This document shows, piece after piece, positions 48,232 to 56,351 of a DNA stretch of 64,000 bases. The translations under genes were made by a program, and so were the position numbers. This DNA comes from Clostridium sp. OM02-18AC (GTDB lineage Bacteria; Bacillota; Clostridia; Lachnospirales; Lachnospiraceae). The notes under the pieces were generated by a model. It saw nothing but the letters and a program-made list of their open reading frames with translations, made no database searches and was not told where the DNA came from. Each line of letters opens with the position of its first letter. Within the stretch, counting starts at the first letter, position 1. The stretch spans positions 186,001 to 250,000 of the forward strand of contig NZ_QULW01000001.1 of NCBI RefSeq assembly GCF_003481825.1. The letters run 5' to 3'.

Positions 48232-48983
48232 TTTCAATAAGTGTAAGATTTGAGAATGACCAAATGATTACGGACAGCAGAAATGTTTCAGACGTATTCA
48301 ATAAGCAACATCGTCATGTATTAGAAAGCATAAGAAACTTAGAAAAAGATGTGCCGAATTTTGGGCAGATGTTTTTTGAATCGACAATGCCTGATTCTTA
48401 TGGAAGAGAACAAAAAGTATATTTTATGAATCGTGATGGTTTTTCATTACTAGCGATGGGATTCACTGGTTCAGAAGCAATGAAATGGAAGTTGAAGTAT
48501 ATAGAAGCATTTAATGTACTGGAAAAGGCATGGAACACGCCGGAGCAGGTATTTGCCAGAGCCTTACGCATGGCAGATCAGACAATCAATAGCTTAAAGG
48601 ATCGCTGCCAGTTCCTTGGCGGACAGGTTGCGGATCAGCAGAAAGTAATCGAGGAGCTGCAGCCAAAAGCTTCTTATTATGACATGATTCTGCAGTGCAA
48701 AGACCTGATTGCAACCACTGTGATTGCCAAGGACTATGGAATGTCAGCAAAGAAATTTAATGCTATTCTTCATGACCTTGGTATCCAGTTCAAGCAGGGA
48801 GATGTCTGGGTGCTGTATGCAAAGTATCAGGGAAATGGCTATTTGAAGACCAAGACTCATAACTATCCGGACGCCGATGGTGTTCAGCACTCAAAAGAAC
48901 ATTCTTACTGGACACAGAAAGGACGGTTATTCTTGTATGACCTGTTGAAACAGCATGACGTTCTGCCGTTGATGGAGTGTTAA
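48219..48983 (+). CDS. Rha family protein with KilAC antirepressor domain
   Basis: 254 residues; GTG start overlapping the previous gene. Rha domain (about 1–105: MITDSRNVSDVFNKQHRHVL, YFMNRDGFSLLAMGFTGSEA) and C-terminal KilAC (about 150–250: TTVIAKDYGMSAKKFNAILH, SYWTQKGRLFLYDLL). Such proteins oppose repressors or affect lysogeny. Likely early lytic gene under Cro promoter control. Confidence 0.87.
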   Translation: MDNLVSISVRFENDQMITDSRNVSDVFNKQHRHVLESIRNLEKDVPNFGQMFFESTMPDSYGREQKVYFMNRDGFSLLAMGFTGSEAMKWKLKYIEAFNVLEKAWNTPEQVFARALRMADQTINSLKDRCQFLGGQVADQQKVIEELQPKASYYDMILQCKDLIATTVIAKDYGMSAKKFNAILHDLGIQFKQGDVWVLYAKYQGNGYLKTKTHNYPDADGVQHSKEHSYWTQKGRLFLYDLLKQHDVLPLMEC

Positions 48984-49036
48984 ATTCAGCGTGTACAGTG
49001 GATTACCTGTTTGCAACAGAGTAGGAGGTGAGGAAG

Positions 49037-49225
49037 ATGTTCAATACAGTGATTTCTTTTGGAAATGGCATTTCTGTTTCCGAAGAGGTACTGGAGAAAA
49101 CTGTCGAAGAGATTTTACAAACAATAAAGTCTGAACTTCCGGAGGAAGCCCAGACCTATGAAGTTTGCGAGACTGTTTTATGTAGATGTAAGGACCGGTT
49201 ACAGAGCGGGCGAATTGTGTTATAG
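49037..49225 (+). CDS. Small hypothetical phage protein
   Basis: 62 residues, GGAGGTGAGG before the ATG. FNTVISFGNGISVSEEVLEK, mostly helical with two Cys near the end (VCETVLCRCKDR). Its stop overlaps the end of the convergent membrane protein gene. Not recognised. Confidence 0.55.
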   Translation: MFNTVISFGNGISVSEEVLEKTVEEILQTIKSELPEEAQTYEVCETVLCRCKDRLQSGRIVL

Positions 49226-49816
49226 CATCTTTTCCACCATATCCTGGAGCGTATAAGAGATGATTTTCAGCTCTTTATCTTTGGTAGATGCTCGGCTATG
49301 AGTTAAATCGGCATCTGCTTTGATATTGAGAACAAAAGAATCGGTATATGTCTTGTTATTAGCTTCGTAGGAGATGTTTATAGCGATTGGTTTTGGATCT
49401 TCAAATATTTCGCGTTGGTTTACATTACAAACGAAGGATTGATTTGGAGCAATGAAAGTATCTTTGATGTGTTCAAAAGGAATGTATTTTGGGCTGTAGG
49501 AGCACTTAGCTAAATCAAAATCGCAGGAAAAACTGGTAATGCGAGCCCCTGTTTGACCAAAATTTTTGATGACCAGGTAGTACATAGGAGATTGAAAGTT
49601 GGTTGCAGCGGTGTAAACAACTATGTATGGACGAGTTGATTCTTCAACCATTTGATGGTTTTGACGCAAGGTGACAACAGATATTATGACTGCGATTGTG
49701 CTGATGATTGTTGACAAAAGTATTCCGAGCAACTGAATTATATCGGACGGGCTGAGTGAACTAAGCAGGCCGGTGAACATAGTGTCGGAAGCGGATGCAA
49801 GTTGTGTGAGAAACAT
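49220..49816 (-). CDS. Single-helix membrane protein, opposite strand (probable lysogenic conversion gene)
   Basis: 198 residues from the ATG with GGAGG 8 bases upstream. One N-terminal membrane helix (about 22–46, GILLSTIISTIAVIISVVTL), then a beta-rich soluble domain (STRPYIVVYTAATNFQSPMY, NFGQTGARITSFSCDFDLAK). It is the only minus-strand gene in the early lytic block and has its own start, the pattern of a gene expressed during lysogeny. No family with known function recognised. Confidence 0.65.
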   Translation of the reverse strand: MFLTQLASASDTMFTGLLSSLSPSDIIQLLGILLSTIISTIAVIISVVTLRQNHQMVEESTRPYIVVYTAATNFQSPMYYLVIKNFGQTGARITSFSCDFDLAKCSYSPKYIPFEHIKDTFIAPNQSFVCNVNQREIFEDPKPIAINISYEANNKTYTDSFVLNIKADADLTHSRASTKDKELKIISYTLQDMVEKML

Positions 49817-49896
49817 AAAAACCTCCGTAGTATGAATTTGATAAAGAAATTGTATCACGGAATATGCAGGAAAAGCAACGAGGGAGGTGTAAGAAG

Positions 49897-50112
49897 ATGG
49901 TAAGAGCATACGAACCATTGTACACAGTAAAAGAAGCTGCGAAACTTCTGCGGGTTAATCCGCAGGCGGTATACCGGCTGATTAACGGAAAACAGCTTGT
50001 GGCTCTGCGCCTTGGACTGATTAAGATCCGGGGCAGTGACCTGGAGCGCTTTATTGAGCAGTACCCGGCGTACGAGCCGGAGGAAGGAGGTGATCAGAGT
50101 GGCGAAGCTTAA
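49897..50112 (+). CDS. Helix-turn-helix domain protein (excisionase-like)
   Basis: 71 residues: YTVKEAAKLLRVNPQAVYRL, INGKQLVALRLGLIKIRGSD, a MerR-type winged DNA-binding fold used by excisionases and phage regulators. GGGAGGTG precedes the ATG. Overlaps the next gene. Possibly the Xis of this prophage. Confidence 0.75.
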   Translation: MVRAYEPLYTVKEAAKLLRVNPQAVYRLINGKQLVALRLGLIKIRGSDLERFIEQYPAYEPEEGGDQSGEA

Positions 50113-50320
50113 CTTTATCGAGTCCCAGCACCCGCGGATGCTCAGCTATGTGACAGTGCAGAGTGATCCGGTGGCAGAACCGGCGGAAGAACCGGCGCCG
50201 AAAGAGACATTATCTGACCGGTTGGGAGAACTGGCTGTGGATGTGATGGTTGTAGCTGCAGCGTTCTGCGGCGCGACCGGTTTTATGTTCTGGTTGTTTA
50301 TTATTTTGGCATTGGCATAG
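50099..50320 (+). CDS. Small protein with C-terminal membrane helix
   Basis: 73 residues, GTG start after GGAGGTGATC. Pro/Ala/Glu-rich middle (PVAEPAEEPAPKE), then a membrane helix at the C-terminus (VVAAAFCGATGFMFWLFIIL). Not recognised. Confidence 0.55.
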   Translation: MAKLNFIESQHPRMLSYVTVQSDPVAEPAEEPAPKETLSDRLGELAVDVMVVAAAFCGATGFMFWLFIILALA

Positions 50321-50335
50321 GAGGGAGGTGAGGAC

Positions 50336-50518
50336 ATGACCAAATTGGAAAAAGCACAGATTATTCTGGAAGCGATCGACAAGCACGCACCGACTTGCGT
50401 TGACTGGAATCTGGATGATTTATGGCTGGAAGCCATTATGCACGGATTGTCGGAGATCCGGGTAGCAGAATTAAAAGAAACCCCGGAAGCGGCAACTTCC
50501 AGGGAATCAAGTAAATAA
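50336..50518 (+). CDS. Small hypothetical phage protein
   Basis: 60 residues, GGGAGGTGAGG before the ATG. KAQIILEAIDKHAPTCVDWN; acidic and helical. Not recognised. Confidence 0.55.
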   Translation: MTKLEKAQIILEAIDKHAPTCVDWNLDDLWLEAIMHGLSEIRVAELKETPEAATSRESSK

Positions 50519-50567
50519 AAAATGAATTTACAGCCTCATTATAAGCGAGGCGCGGAGGAAAAACAAG

Positions 50568-51062
50568 ATGAAACTTTATGAGTTGACTGAGCAGTTTTTA
50601 GCGTTACAGGATCTGGTTTATGATCCGGAGGTAGATAATCGGGTCCTGCAGGACACAATGGACGGCCTGTGGGGAGAAATTGAGGAGAAGGCAGACGGCT
50701 ATGCCAAGATCATTAAGGGTATGCAGGGTGATATTGAGGCATTAAAAGCAGAGGAAAACCGCCTGGTAGCCAGAAGAAAGGCTCTGGAGAACCGTCAGCA
50801 GGCATTAAAGAGCAATCTGGAAGCCAATATGCGCGAGATAGGCAAGACGAAGTTCAAGACGGCCCTGTTTAGCTTCAATATCCAGAAAAATGGTGGCTTG
50901 CAGCCGTTGGTGATTGATGGTCTGCTGGAAGATATCCCAGGCAAGTACCTTGTACCGCAGTCGCCAGTGCCGAACAACGAGGCAATCCGCAAGCTGCTGG
51001 ATGAGAAGCAGGTCGACTGGGCACATCTGGAGCCGCGTGGCGAAAGCCTGCGGATTCGCTGA
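50568..51062 (+). CDS. Siphovirus Gp157 family protein
   Basis: 164 residues. Coiled-coil start (WGEIEEKADGYAKIIKGMQG, LKAEENRLVARRKALENRQQ) and the family C-terminus (GKTKFKTALFSFNIQKNGGL, IPGKYLVPQSPVPN). Gp157 proteins accompany phage recombination/replication genes; one member gave phage resistance in Streptococcus, but the mechanism is unclear. Start of the recombination block. Confidence 0.88.
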   Translation: MKLYELTEQFLALQDLVYDPEVDNRVLQDTMDGLWGEIEEKADGYAKIIKGMQGDIEALKAEENRLVARRKALENRQQALKSNLEANMREIGKTKFKTALFSFNIQKNGGLQPLVIDGLLEDIPGKYLVPQSPVPNNEAIRKLLDEKQVDWAHLEPRGESLRIR

Positions 51063-51262
51063 TGGACCGGCCGGGAGTTGGACCGTACCGGATGCAGCTG
51101 CTCATGGAAGTAGCTGCGAAAGCGGTCAAGATCATGACTACGGGTGCATGGCACCTGTCATTTGATGAAATGGATATTATTCTGGATTACATCCGGTGCG
51201 GAATCGATGCCTATAAGCGCAAATATGAGGAGGAAAGAGAAAATGTTCCTGAAAATCAGTGA
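51062..51262 (+). CDS. Small hypothetical protein
   Basis: 66 residues; the ATG overlaps the Gp157 stop. RMQLLMEVAAKAVKIMTTGA, SFDEMDIILDYIRCGIDAYK, all helical. Not recognised. Confidence 0.5.
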   Translation: MDRPGVGPYRMQLLMEVAAKAVKIMTTGAWHLSFDEMDIILDYIRCGIDAYKRKYEEERENVPENQ

Positions 51263-51899
51263 GTTTAAGAAAGTGATGAAATCCGCTTTGAAGACGGCGG
51301 GCGGATTGTATGTCGGAAATGTAAATGATCAGTATCTGGTATATACCGGTTACTTGGGCGTGTGCGTTGAGAAGCTGTATGCGACCAATAAGTTTAAGGC
51401 TGCCATCATGGAGTTGATTGGTGACATGCCGGAAGAAGACAGCTGCTATAAGTATTATATCGAGGACAAACAGTTAAAAGCAGAGCTCCGTGTGGATTAC
51501 CTGAATCCGTATGAAAAATGGAGAGAGGCAAAGGACTTCGCCTGCAGCGTCCCGCTGGTACTGACAAACAATTATCACGAGTTGTCTGTTTACCAGCGCC
51601 ACAGTGACAAGGATTATCTGACAGCAGTAAGAGAGTGGACCGATGGCATGCTGTCTCCTGCAGAGCTGGAAGTTGCTGGCGAACGTATGCCGGGCAGACC
51701 AAGCGTCTCTCCATTGGGAAGTATCCTTTATTTTAAGAGCGAGACCATGCTGTACTGGGTTTGCTGCGTGCAGGTTGAAGGAAAAACACGGGAAACTGTC
51801 TTTGACCGCATGAAGGATCTGGATTTCTTCGAGGATGACTGGCTGAGCAAAGACAAGAAAATTGACGATTCTGATGAAGAAGAAACACTGCCATATTAA
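51243..51899 (+). CDS. Hypothetical recombination-block protein
   Basis: 218 residues, GGAGGAAAG before the ATG, overlapping the previous gene. Mixed alpha/beta (KVMKSALKTAGGLYVGNVND, ILYFKSETMLYWVCCVQVEG) with an acidic end (DDSDEEETLPY). Not recognised; the position suggests a role in DNA metabolism. Confidence 0.55.
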   Translation: MFLKISEFKKVMKSALKTAGGLYVGNVNDQYLVYTGYLGVCVEKLYATNKFKAAIMELIGDMPEEDSCYKYYIEDKQLKAELRVDYLNPYEKWREAKDFACSVPLVLTNNYHELSVYQRHSDKDYLTAVREWTDGMLSPAELEVAGERMPGRPSVSPLGSILYFKSETMLYWVCCVQVEGKTRETVFDRMKDLDFFEDDWLSKDKKIDDSDEEETLPY

Positions 51900-51909
51900 G
51901 GAGGACACT

Positions 51910-52569
51910 ATGGGATTACCGGTACTGATCTATGGAAAATCCGGCAGCGGAAAGAGCCGGAGTTTAAAGTTTTTCGATGAAAATGAAATTGTGCTGTTGA
52001 ATACAGAGCGGAAGGAATTGCCATTCCGCAAGCGCTTCCGTAAAACCGGGGCGAGTGATGATATCAACCAGATCATTACTACTATCAATAAGAATCCGGA
52101 AAAGGTTTATGTGATTGATGATGCTGGTTATATCATGACGCATTTGTTTATGTCACAGCACCGCAATAAAAAGGGCAACGCGTCGTTTGAAATGTATGAC
52201 GATATCGCGGATGCAATGTATGGACTTGTGAAGCGGATCAAGACGGATGTGACGGATCCGGACAAAATTGTATACATCATGTTCCACGAAGACACGGACG
52301 ATTTTGGCATTTCCAGACTTAGAACGATTGGCAAGCAGCTTGATCGAAAGGTTTGCCTGGAGGGAATGGTGACGATCTGCATCCGGTGCATGAGCGAGAA
52401 TGGAAATCATTTCTTCCGCACGGTTACAGATGGTTCCGATATTACAAAGACCCCGGAGGATATGTTCGAGGCACCAGAAATTGAAAACAACCTGAAACTG
52501 GTTGATGATACTATCCGCGATTTTTACGGATGGGAGAAATATAAATCCAAGGAGGATAAGCAGTCATGA
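51910..52569 (+). CDS. Phage AAA/RecA-like ATPase (Sak4-like)
   Basis: 219 residues. Walker A GKSGSGKSRSL at about 8–18; Walker B-like strand KVYVIDDAGYIM; a RecA-fold layout typical of phage nucleotide-binding (Sak4-type) single-strand annealing ATPases. AAGGAGG precedes the ATG. Followed by the DUF669 ssDNA-binding partner, the usual pair. Confidence 0.82.
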   Translation: MGLPVLIYGKSGSGKSRSLKFFDENEIVLLNTERKELPFRKRFRKTGASDDINQIITTINKNPEKVYVIDDAGYIMTHLFMSQHRNKKGNASFEMYDDIADAMYGLVKRIKTDVTDPDKIVYIMFHEDTDDFGISRLRTIGKQLDRKVCLEGMVTICIRCMSENGNHFFRTVTDGSDITKTPEDMFEAPEIENNLKLVDDTIRDFYGWEKYKSKEDKQS

Positions 52570-53180
52570 TTAAGAAACCGACAGGATACGATGAGGCAGC
52601 AGCTTATACAGGAGAGTTCCAACAGCTGCCGAAGGGAAAATATGTGTGTGTGATTAAGCAGGTAACCACCCAGGAATCCAGGAATGGCAATTTGCAGTTT
52701 GTTTTGCTGTATGACATCGCGAAGGGCGAATACAAGGACTTCTACAAGAAGATGTTTGAAAGTGATAAGGCGCAGAACCCGATGGGAGCGAAATGGCGCG
52801 GTGTCTTCAAGCAGAACATGGAAGGAAAGGGCCTTTCCTGGTTTAAGGGTATTATCACATCCATTGAGCGTTCCAATAATTTTACCTTCCAGTGGGACGT
52901 GAACGACAACGAGAAGCAGATGGTCGGAAAGGAGTTTGGTGGCATTTTCCGCCGCCGTCAGTACGAGGCAGCCAACGGTAACCGCCCATTTGTAACGGAA
53001 CTGTTCCAGATCCGCAGCGTGGCCGGTCTGGCTGAGGCAGAGGTGCCGGAGGATGAAGTTTTACAGGATCCGCCTGTAGGCCAGACAACTCCGGTTAACC
53101 ATGGCACTCCATCTGCTGTAGGGGATGGCTTTGTAGATATTCCGGAGGGAGCAGGCGATGAAGGAATCCCATTCATGTGA
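52566..53180 (+). CDS. DUF669 single-strand-DNA-binding-like protein
   Basis: 204 residues; ATGA overlap with the ATPase gene. Seen: LPKGKYVCVIKQVTTQESRN, GEYKDFYKKMFESDKAQNPM, KEFGGIFRRRQYEAANGN, the DUF669 core with OB-like strands; disordered Pro/Gln/Gly end (VGQTTPVNHGTPSAV) with an acidic tip. Likely functions like SSB with the ATPase. Confidence 0.85.
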   Translation: MIKKPTGYDEAAAYTGEFQQLPKGKYVCVIKQVTTQESRNGNLQFVLLYDIAKGEYKDFYKKMFESDKAQNPMGAKWRGVFKQNMEGKGLSWFKGIITSIERSNNFTFQWDVNDNEKQMVGKEFGGIFRRRQYEAANGNRPFVTELFQIRSVAGLAEAEVPEDEVLQDPPVGQTTPVNHGTPSAVGDGFVDIPEGAGDEGIPFM

Positions 53181-53769
53181 TCCGGAGCTTTATAGCAAAG
53201 TAAAAGATGCAGTGAGTATGCAGCAGGCCGTAGAATACTGCGGCCTGCATGTTTTAAACGGGAAATGTCTTTGTCCGTTCCATCGCGATACCCGCCCATC
53301 CATGAAGATATATCCGGATGGGAAAGGCTATTACTGCTTTTCCTGTGGCGCTGGCGGTGATCAAGTTAAGTTTGTAGCCGGTTATTTTAGCATTGGAAAT
53401 TATGAGGCGGCCAAGCAGCTTGCGACAGCGTTCCAGATCCCAATCCAGGAACCGGTGACGTACCGGGAGAAGCGCGAAGCAGATAAACGAAACCGTTTAA
53501 AACGCGAATTACGCGATTTTGTGTCTTATGCAAGGAAATGGCTGGTTGTGTATCGCGGGCTGCTCTGTGAGGCAATCAGAGAGCGCAGCGAGCATTTCTG
53601 TGAGGCACTTAGCAATATTACCTATGTGGAGTATCTGATTGACTGTCTGGATCGGTGCCCGGAACAACTATACGCAGACAGAAAGGCGGTGAGTGAAATT
53701 GGAAAAGTCGAACGAAGAGTTAGCGACTGGTATATCAAAATTGGAGAAGATGGATCCATTTCCAGATGA
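53158..53769 (+). CDS. CHC2 zinc-finger primase-like protein
   Basis: 203 residues. N-terminal zinc finger of the DnaG type: CLCPFHRDTRPSMKI, then YYCFSCGAGGDQVKFVAGYF (about 34–70). The C-terminus is helical with no TOPRIM domain, so it is the zinc part only and probably works with the DUF927 protein next door. Overlaps the genes on both sides. Confidence 0.85.
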   Translation: MKESHSCDPELYSKVKDAVSMQQAVEYCGLHVLNGKCLCPFHRDTRPSMKIYPDGKGYYCFSCGAGGDQVKFVAGYFSIGNYEAAKQLATAFQIPIQEPVTYREKREADKRNRLKRELRDFVSYARKWLVVYRGLLCEAIRERSEHFCEALSNITYVEYLIDCLDRCPEQLYADRKAVSEIGKVERRVSDWYIKIGEDGSISR

Positions 53770-55597
53770 AGTATTTTACCGGATTTTTGAGATTGATGAC
53801 AACGTGGAGCGCCAGAAATACATTGAGGCGCTGCGGAACGCAGCAAAGACCATAAAACGTGCCTTGGAGTTTAACAACCTGTTAAAACAGTTCCAGCTTG
53901 ATTATATCCAGCGTATGCGCCAGACCGGGAAGAAGACGGCTTTTACCGATCAGCCGCTGGAGCTTAACTGCGCAGAGTGGACTGCAAACGATATGGGTGT
54001 GAAAACAGTCCGGTATGACAAAAACATGCAGCAGGTCCCGGTTGTTGCCTGCAGCCATCCGATCATGCCGGTTGAGATCCTGAAGAACGTGGATACATCA
54101 GAAGAACGTATCACGTTGGCTTATTTTAAATCTGCGTCCTGGCAGCGAATCACAGTTGACCGGTCTGTTTGTGCCAATACCAATAAGATCGTGGATGTAT
54201 TGTCGCAGTACGGCATCGAAGTAACATCGGACAATGCAAAGAGTCTGGTGCGCTATATCAGTGACTGCGTGGGGTATAATCCGGTGGCACTGGAGCCAAA
54301 GAAGTCTATCAACCGCCTTGGATGGGTCGGTGCAGCGTTTACTCCATATGAAAAGGATATCCGCTACGAGGGCGGGATGGATTACGAAGCAATCTTCAAA
54401 AATGTGTCCGAGAAGGGCGATTTCGAGTCCTGGAAGGCTCTTTGCAGCGACCTGCGGAAGAATCTGCCATTGCGTATGATGATGGCTGCAAGCTTTGCTT
54501 CCGTGCTTCTGGAGCCGCTTAAAGTGCTTCCGTTTGTGCTGCATCTGTGGGGCACGACCGGCACAGGAAAAACAGTGGCGTTGATGGTGGCCATGTCCAT
54601 TTGGGGCAATCCAAGGATGGGCGGTCTGGTCAAGACCATGAACATGACAAAGAATGCCATTATGCGAAACGCAGCGTTTCTCTGCAGCATTCCGTTTTCT
54701 GGTGACGAGCTGCAGACCATAAAAGATAAATGGCAGGGAAATTTCGACCAGCTGATCTACCAGATCACAGAGGGTGTGGACCGTGGCCGTGCGAAGGCAT
54801 ACGGCGGTGTGGAAGATACAAAGACCTGGAAGAACAGCTTTATCTTCACAGGTGAGGAGCCGATCACAAAGGTGAATTCGGGTGGCGGTTCCAAGAACCG
54901 TGTCATTGAAATTGCGATTGATGGTCCGCTGGTGGCGGATGGTCATTATGTGAGCAGTATGGTGCAGGAAAACTATGGGTTTGCCGGGAGGAAGTTTGTG
55001 GAGTACATACAGGAAACGGAAACGAGTAAACTCATGGACCGGTACCGGGAGATTTTTGACGAGCTTTGCAAGCTGGATACCACGGACAAGCAGGCTATGG
55101 CAATGGCTTGCATTTTGCTGGCGGACGAAATTGCTGTGAAATTGTTTTTTGCGGGCGAGCAGGCGTTACAGATTGGACAGGTGAAACAGTATCTTCAAAG
55201 TGCACATGACATAGACATTGCGGAGCGGGCTTACCAGCAGGTAATGAACTGGGCGGCAAAGTATCAAATCCGGTTTGAGGATCCGAAAGCAGAAAACTCT
55301 TTGAATAAGGGCGAAGTCTGGGGAAAGATTGATGCAGGTGTCTTGATTATAAACAGGGATGTGCTCTTAAATTTTCTGGATCAGAATGGCTTTGACTATA
55401 CGGCAGTGAATCGGAAATGGGCAGAAAAGGGATATCTGGTGCGGAATTCGCAGGGAAAATTCATTCATAGCACAAAGGTCTATGGAATCAAATCCAGTTA
55501 CATCAAGTTCAACCTTCCGGAGGATGATGATGCAACGGATAAGGACGGATTTATGGCAGTAGAAACGTATGAGCAGGAGAGTTTGCCGTTCGTTTAG
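53693..55597 (+). CDS. DUF927 domain helicase/primase-type ATPase
   Basis: 634 residues, GTG start inside the primase gene. Central ATPase: Walker A LWGTTGTGKTVALMV (about 283–297), Walker B-like AAFLCSIPFSGDELQ, then KNSFIFTGEEPITK and an Arg-finger region SKNRVIEI. DUF927 proteins pair with CHC2 primases in Gram-positive phages and are thought to be the replicative helicase. Directly followed by the iteron origin. Confidence 0.87.
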   Translation: MKLEKSNEELATGISKLEKMDPFPDEVFYRIFEIDDNVERQKYIEALRNAAKTIKRALEFNNLLKQFQLDYIQRMRQTGKKTAFTDQPLELNCAEWTANDMGVKTVRYDKNMQQVPVVACSHPIMPVEILKNVDTSEERITLAYFKSASWQRITVDRSVCANTNKIVDVLSQYGIEVTSDNAKSLVRYISDCVGYNPVALEPKKSINRLGWVGAAFTPYEKDIRYEGGMDYEAIFKNVSEKGDFESWKALCSDLRKNLPLRMMMAASFASVLLEPLKVLPFVLHLWGTTGTGKTVALMVAMSIWGNPRMGGLVKTMNMTKNAIMRNAAFLCSIPFSGDELQTIKDKWQGNFDQLIYQITEGVDRGRAKAYGGVEDTKTWKNSFIFTGEEPITKVNSGGGSKNRVIEIAIDGPLVADGHYVSSMVQENYGFAGRKFVEYIQETETSKLMDRYREIFDELCKLDTTDKQAMAMACILLADEIAVKLFFAGEQALQIGQVKQYLQSAHDIDIAERAYQQVMNWAAKYQIRFEDPKAENSLNKGEVWGKIDAGVLIINRDVLLNFLDQNGFDYTAVNRKWAEKGYLVRNSQGKFIHSTKVYGIKSSYIKFNLPEDDDATDKDGFMAVETYEQESLPFV

Positions 55598-55873
55598 GGT
55601 CTAACCACATTTGGAAAGGTTAGACCTAGGTTAGACCCTAAAACCCGCATAAAACCTGGCTTTTTTATATACAGTCTAACCGTCTAACCAGTCTAACCGT
55701 ATATATAGTCTCGTGACGCGAGGAAGAAGAGAGCTATTTTCTCTCTTACTATAAATATATAGACTTATTATACCGGATTTTAGGTTAGACGGTTAGACCA
55801 TTAAGGAAATCAAGGGTTTGCGGGCAATTTTGGGTTAGACTTTCGGTTAGACAAAACGGAAAAATGGTTAGAC
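55598..55873. promoter_or_regulatory. Candidate replication origin: 11 iterons GGTTAGAC
   Basis: Forward copies at 55618, 55629, 55783, 55791, 55833, 55845 and 55866; reverse copies (GTCTAACC) at 55599, 55674, 55682 and 55691 (8 bases each). Two AT-rich blocks (55660–55673 and 55735–55780) lie between the clusters, suited to unwinding, along with short hairpins (CTCG…CGAG, AGAGAG…CTCTCT). The stretch has no gene. Confidence 0.8.
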
Positions 55874-55898
55874 TGTGGCAGAAAAGAGGAGAAAGACA

Positions 55899-56351
55899 AT
55901 GAAAATCAGTAATAAAGCAGCCGGTACGAAATTCGAAAAAGAATTTGCCGACCGGCTGGCAGCAGAAGGTTTCTGGGTGCACCGCTTCCAGGATAATAAA
56001 AATGGTCAGCCGTGTGATGTGGTTGCTGCAAGAAACGGGGAAACGTACCTGGTTGATTGCAAGGACTGCCAGAAAGATGTGTTTGAGCTGAGAAGAATGG
56101 AGGAGAACCAGTACAATGCAATGCTGCTTTTCCACATGACAGGAAACAGCCGCGGGATGTTTGCGGTGAGCTTCCAGGGAGCACAGGTTTATCTGGTAGA
56201 TTTCCAGGTGTTGAAGCATTTGAAGAACAAAGGTAGGAAAACTATTCCGAAAAGCGCAATGCCTACATATGGCAGGACGCTGGAGAGCTGGCTGGACGAA
56301 TTGAACGTAACAAGGGCAGGTGATAACAATGGTTGTGGAGATTGGGCCTGA
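55899..56351 (+). CDS. Holliday-junction-resolvase-like PD-(D/E)xK nuclease
   Basis: 150 residues from the ATG with GAGGAGA upstream. Motifs: Glu in GTKFEKEFADRLAAEGFWVH, Asp in GQPCDVVAAR, D-C-K in YLVDCKDCQKD, then a helix-strand (LRRMEENQYNAMLLFHM). This order matches archaeal Hjc/phage resolvase-type nucleases. Located between origin and helicase genes. Confidence 0.75.
   Translation: MKISNKAAGTKFEKEFADRLAAEGFWVHRFQDNKNGQPCDVVAARNGETYLVDCKDCQKDVFELRRMEENQYNAMLLFHMTGNSRGMFAVSFQGAQVYLVDFQVLKHLKNKGRKTIPKSAMPTYGRTLESWLDELNVTRAGDNNGCGDWA

Noticed and set aside
55598..55873. CRISPR array
   Set aside because: 8-base repeats in both orientations with irregular gaps fit origin iterons instead.
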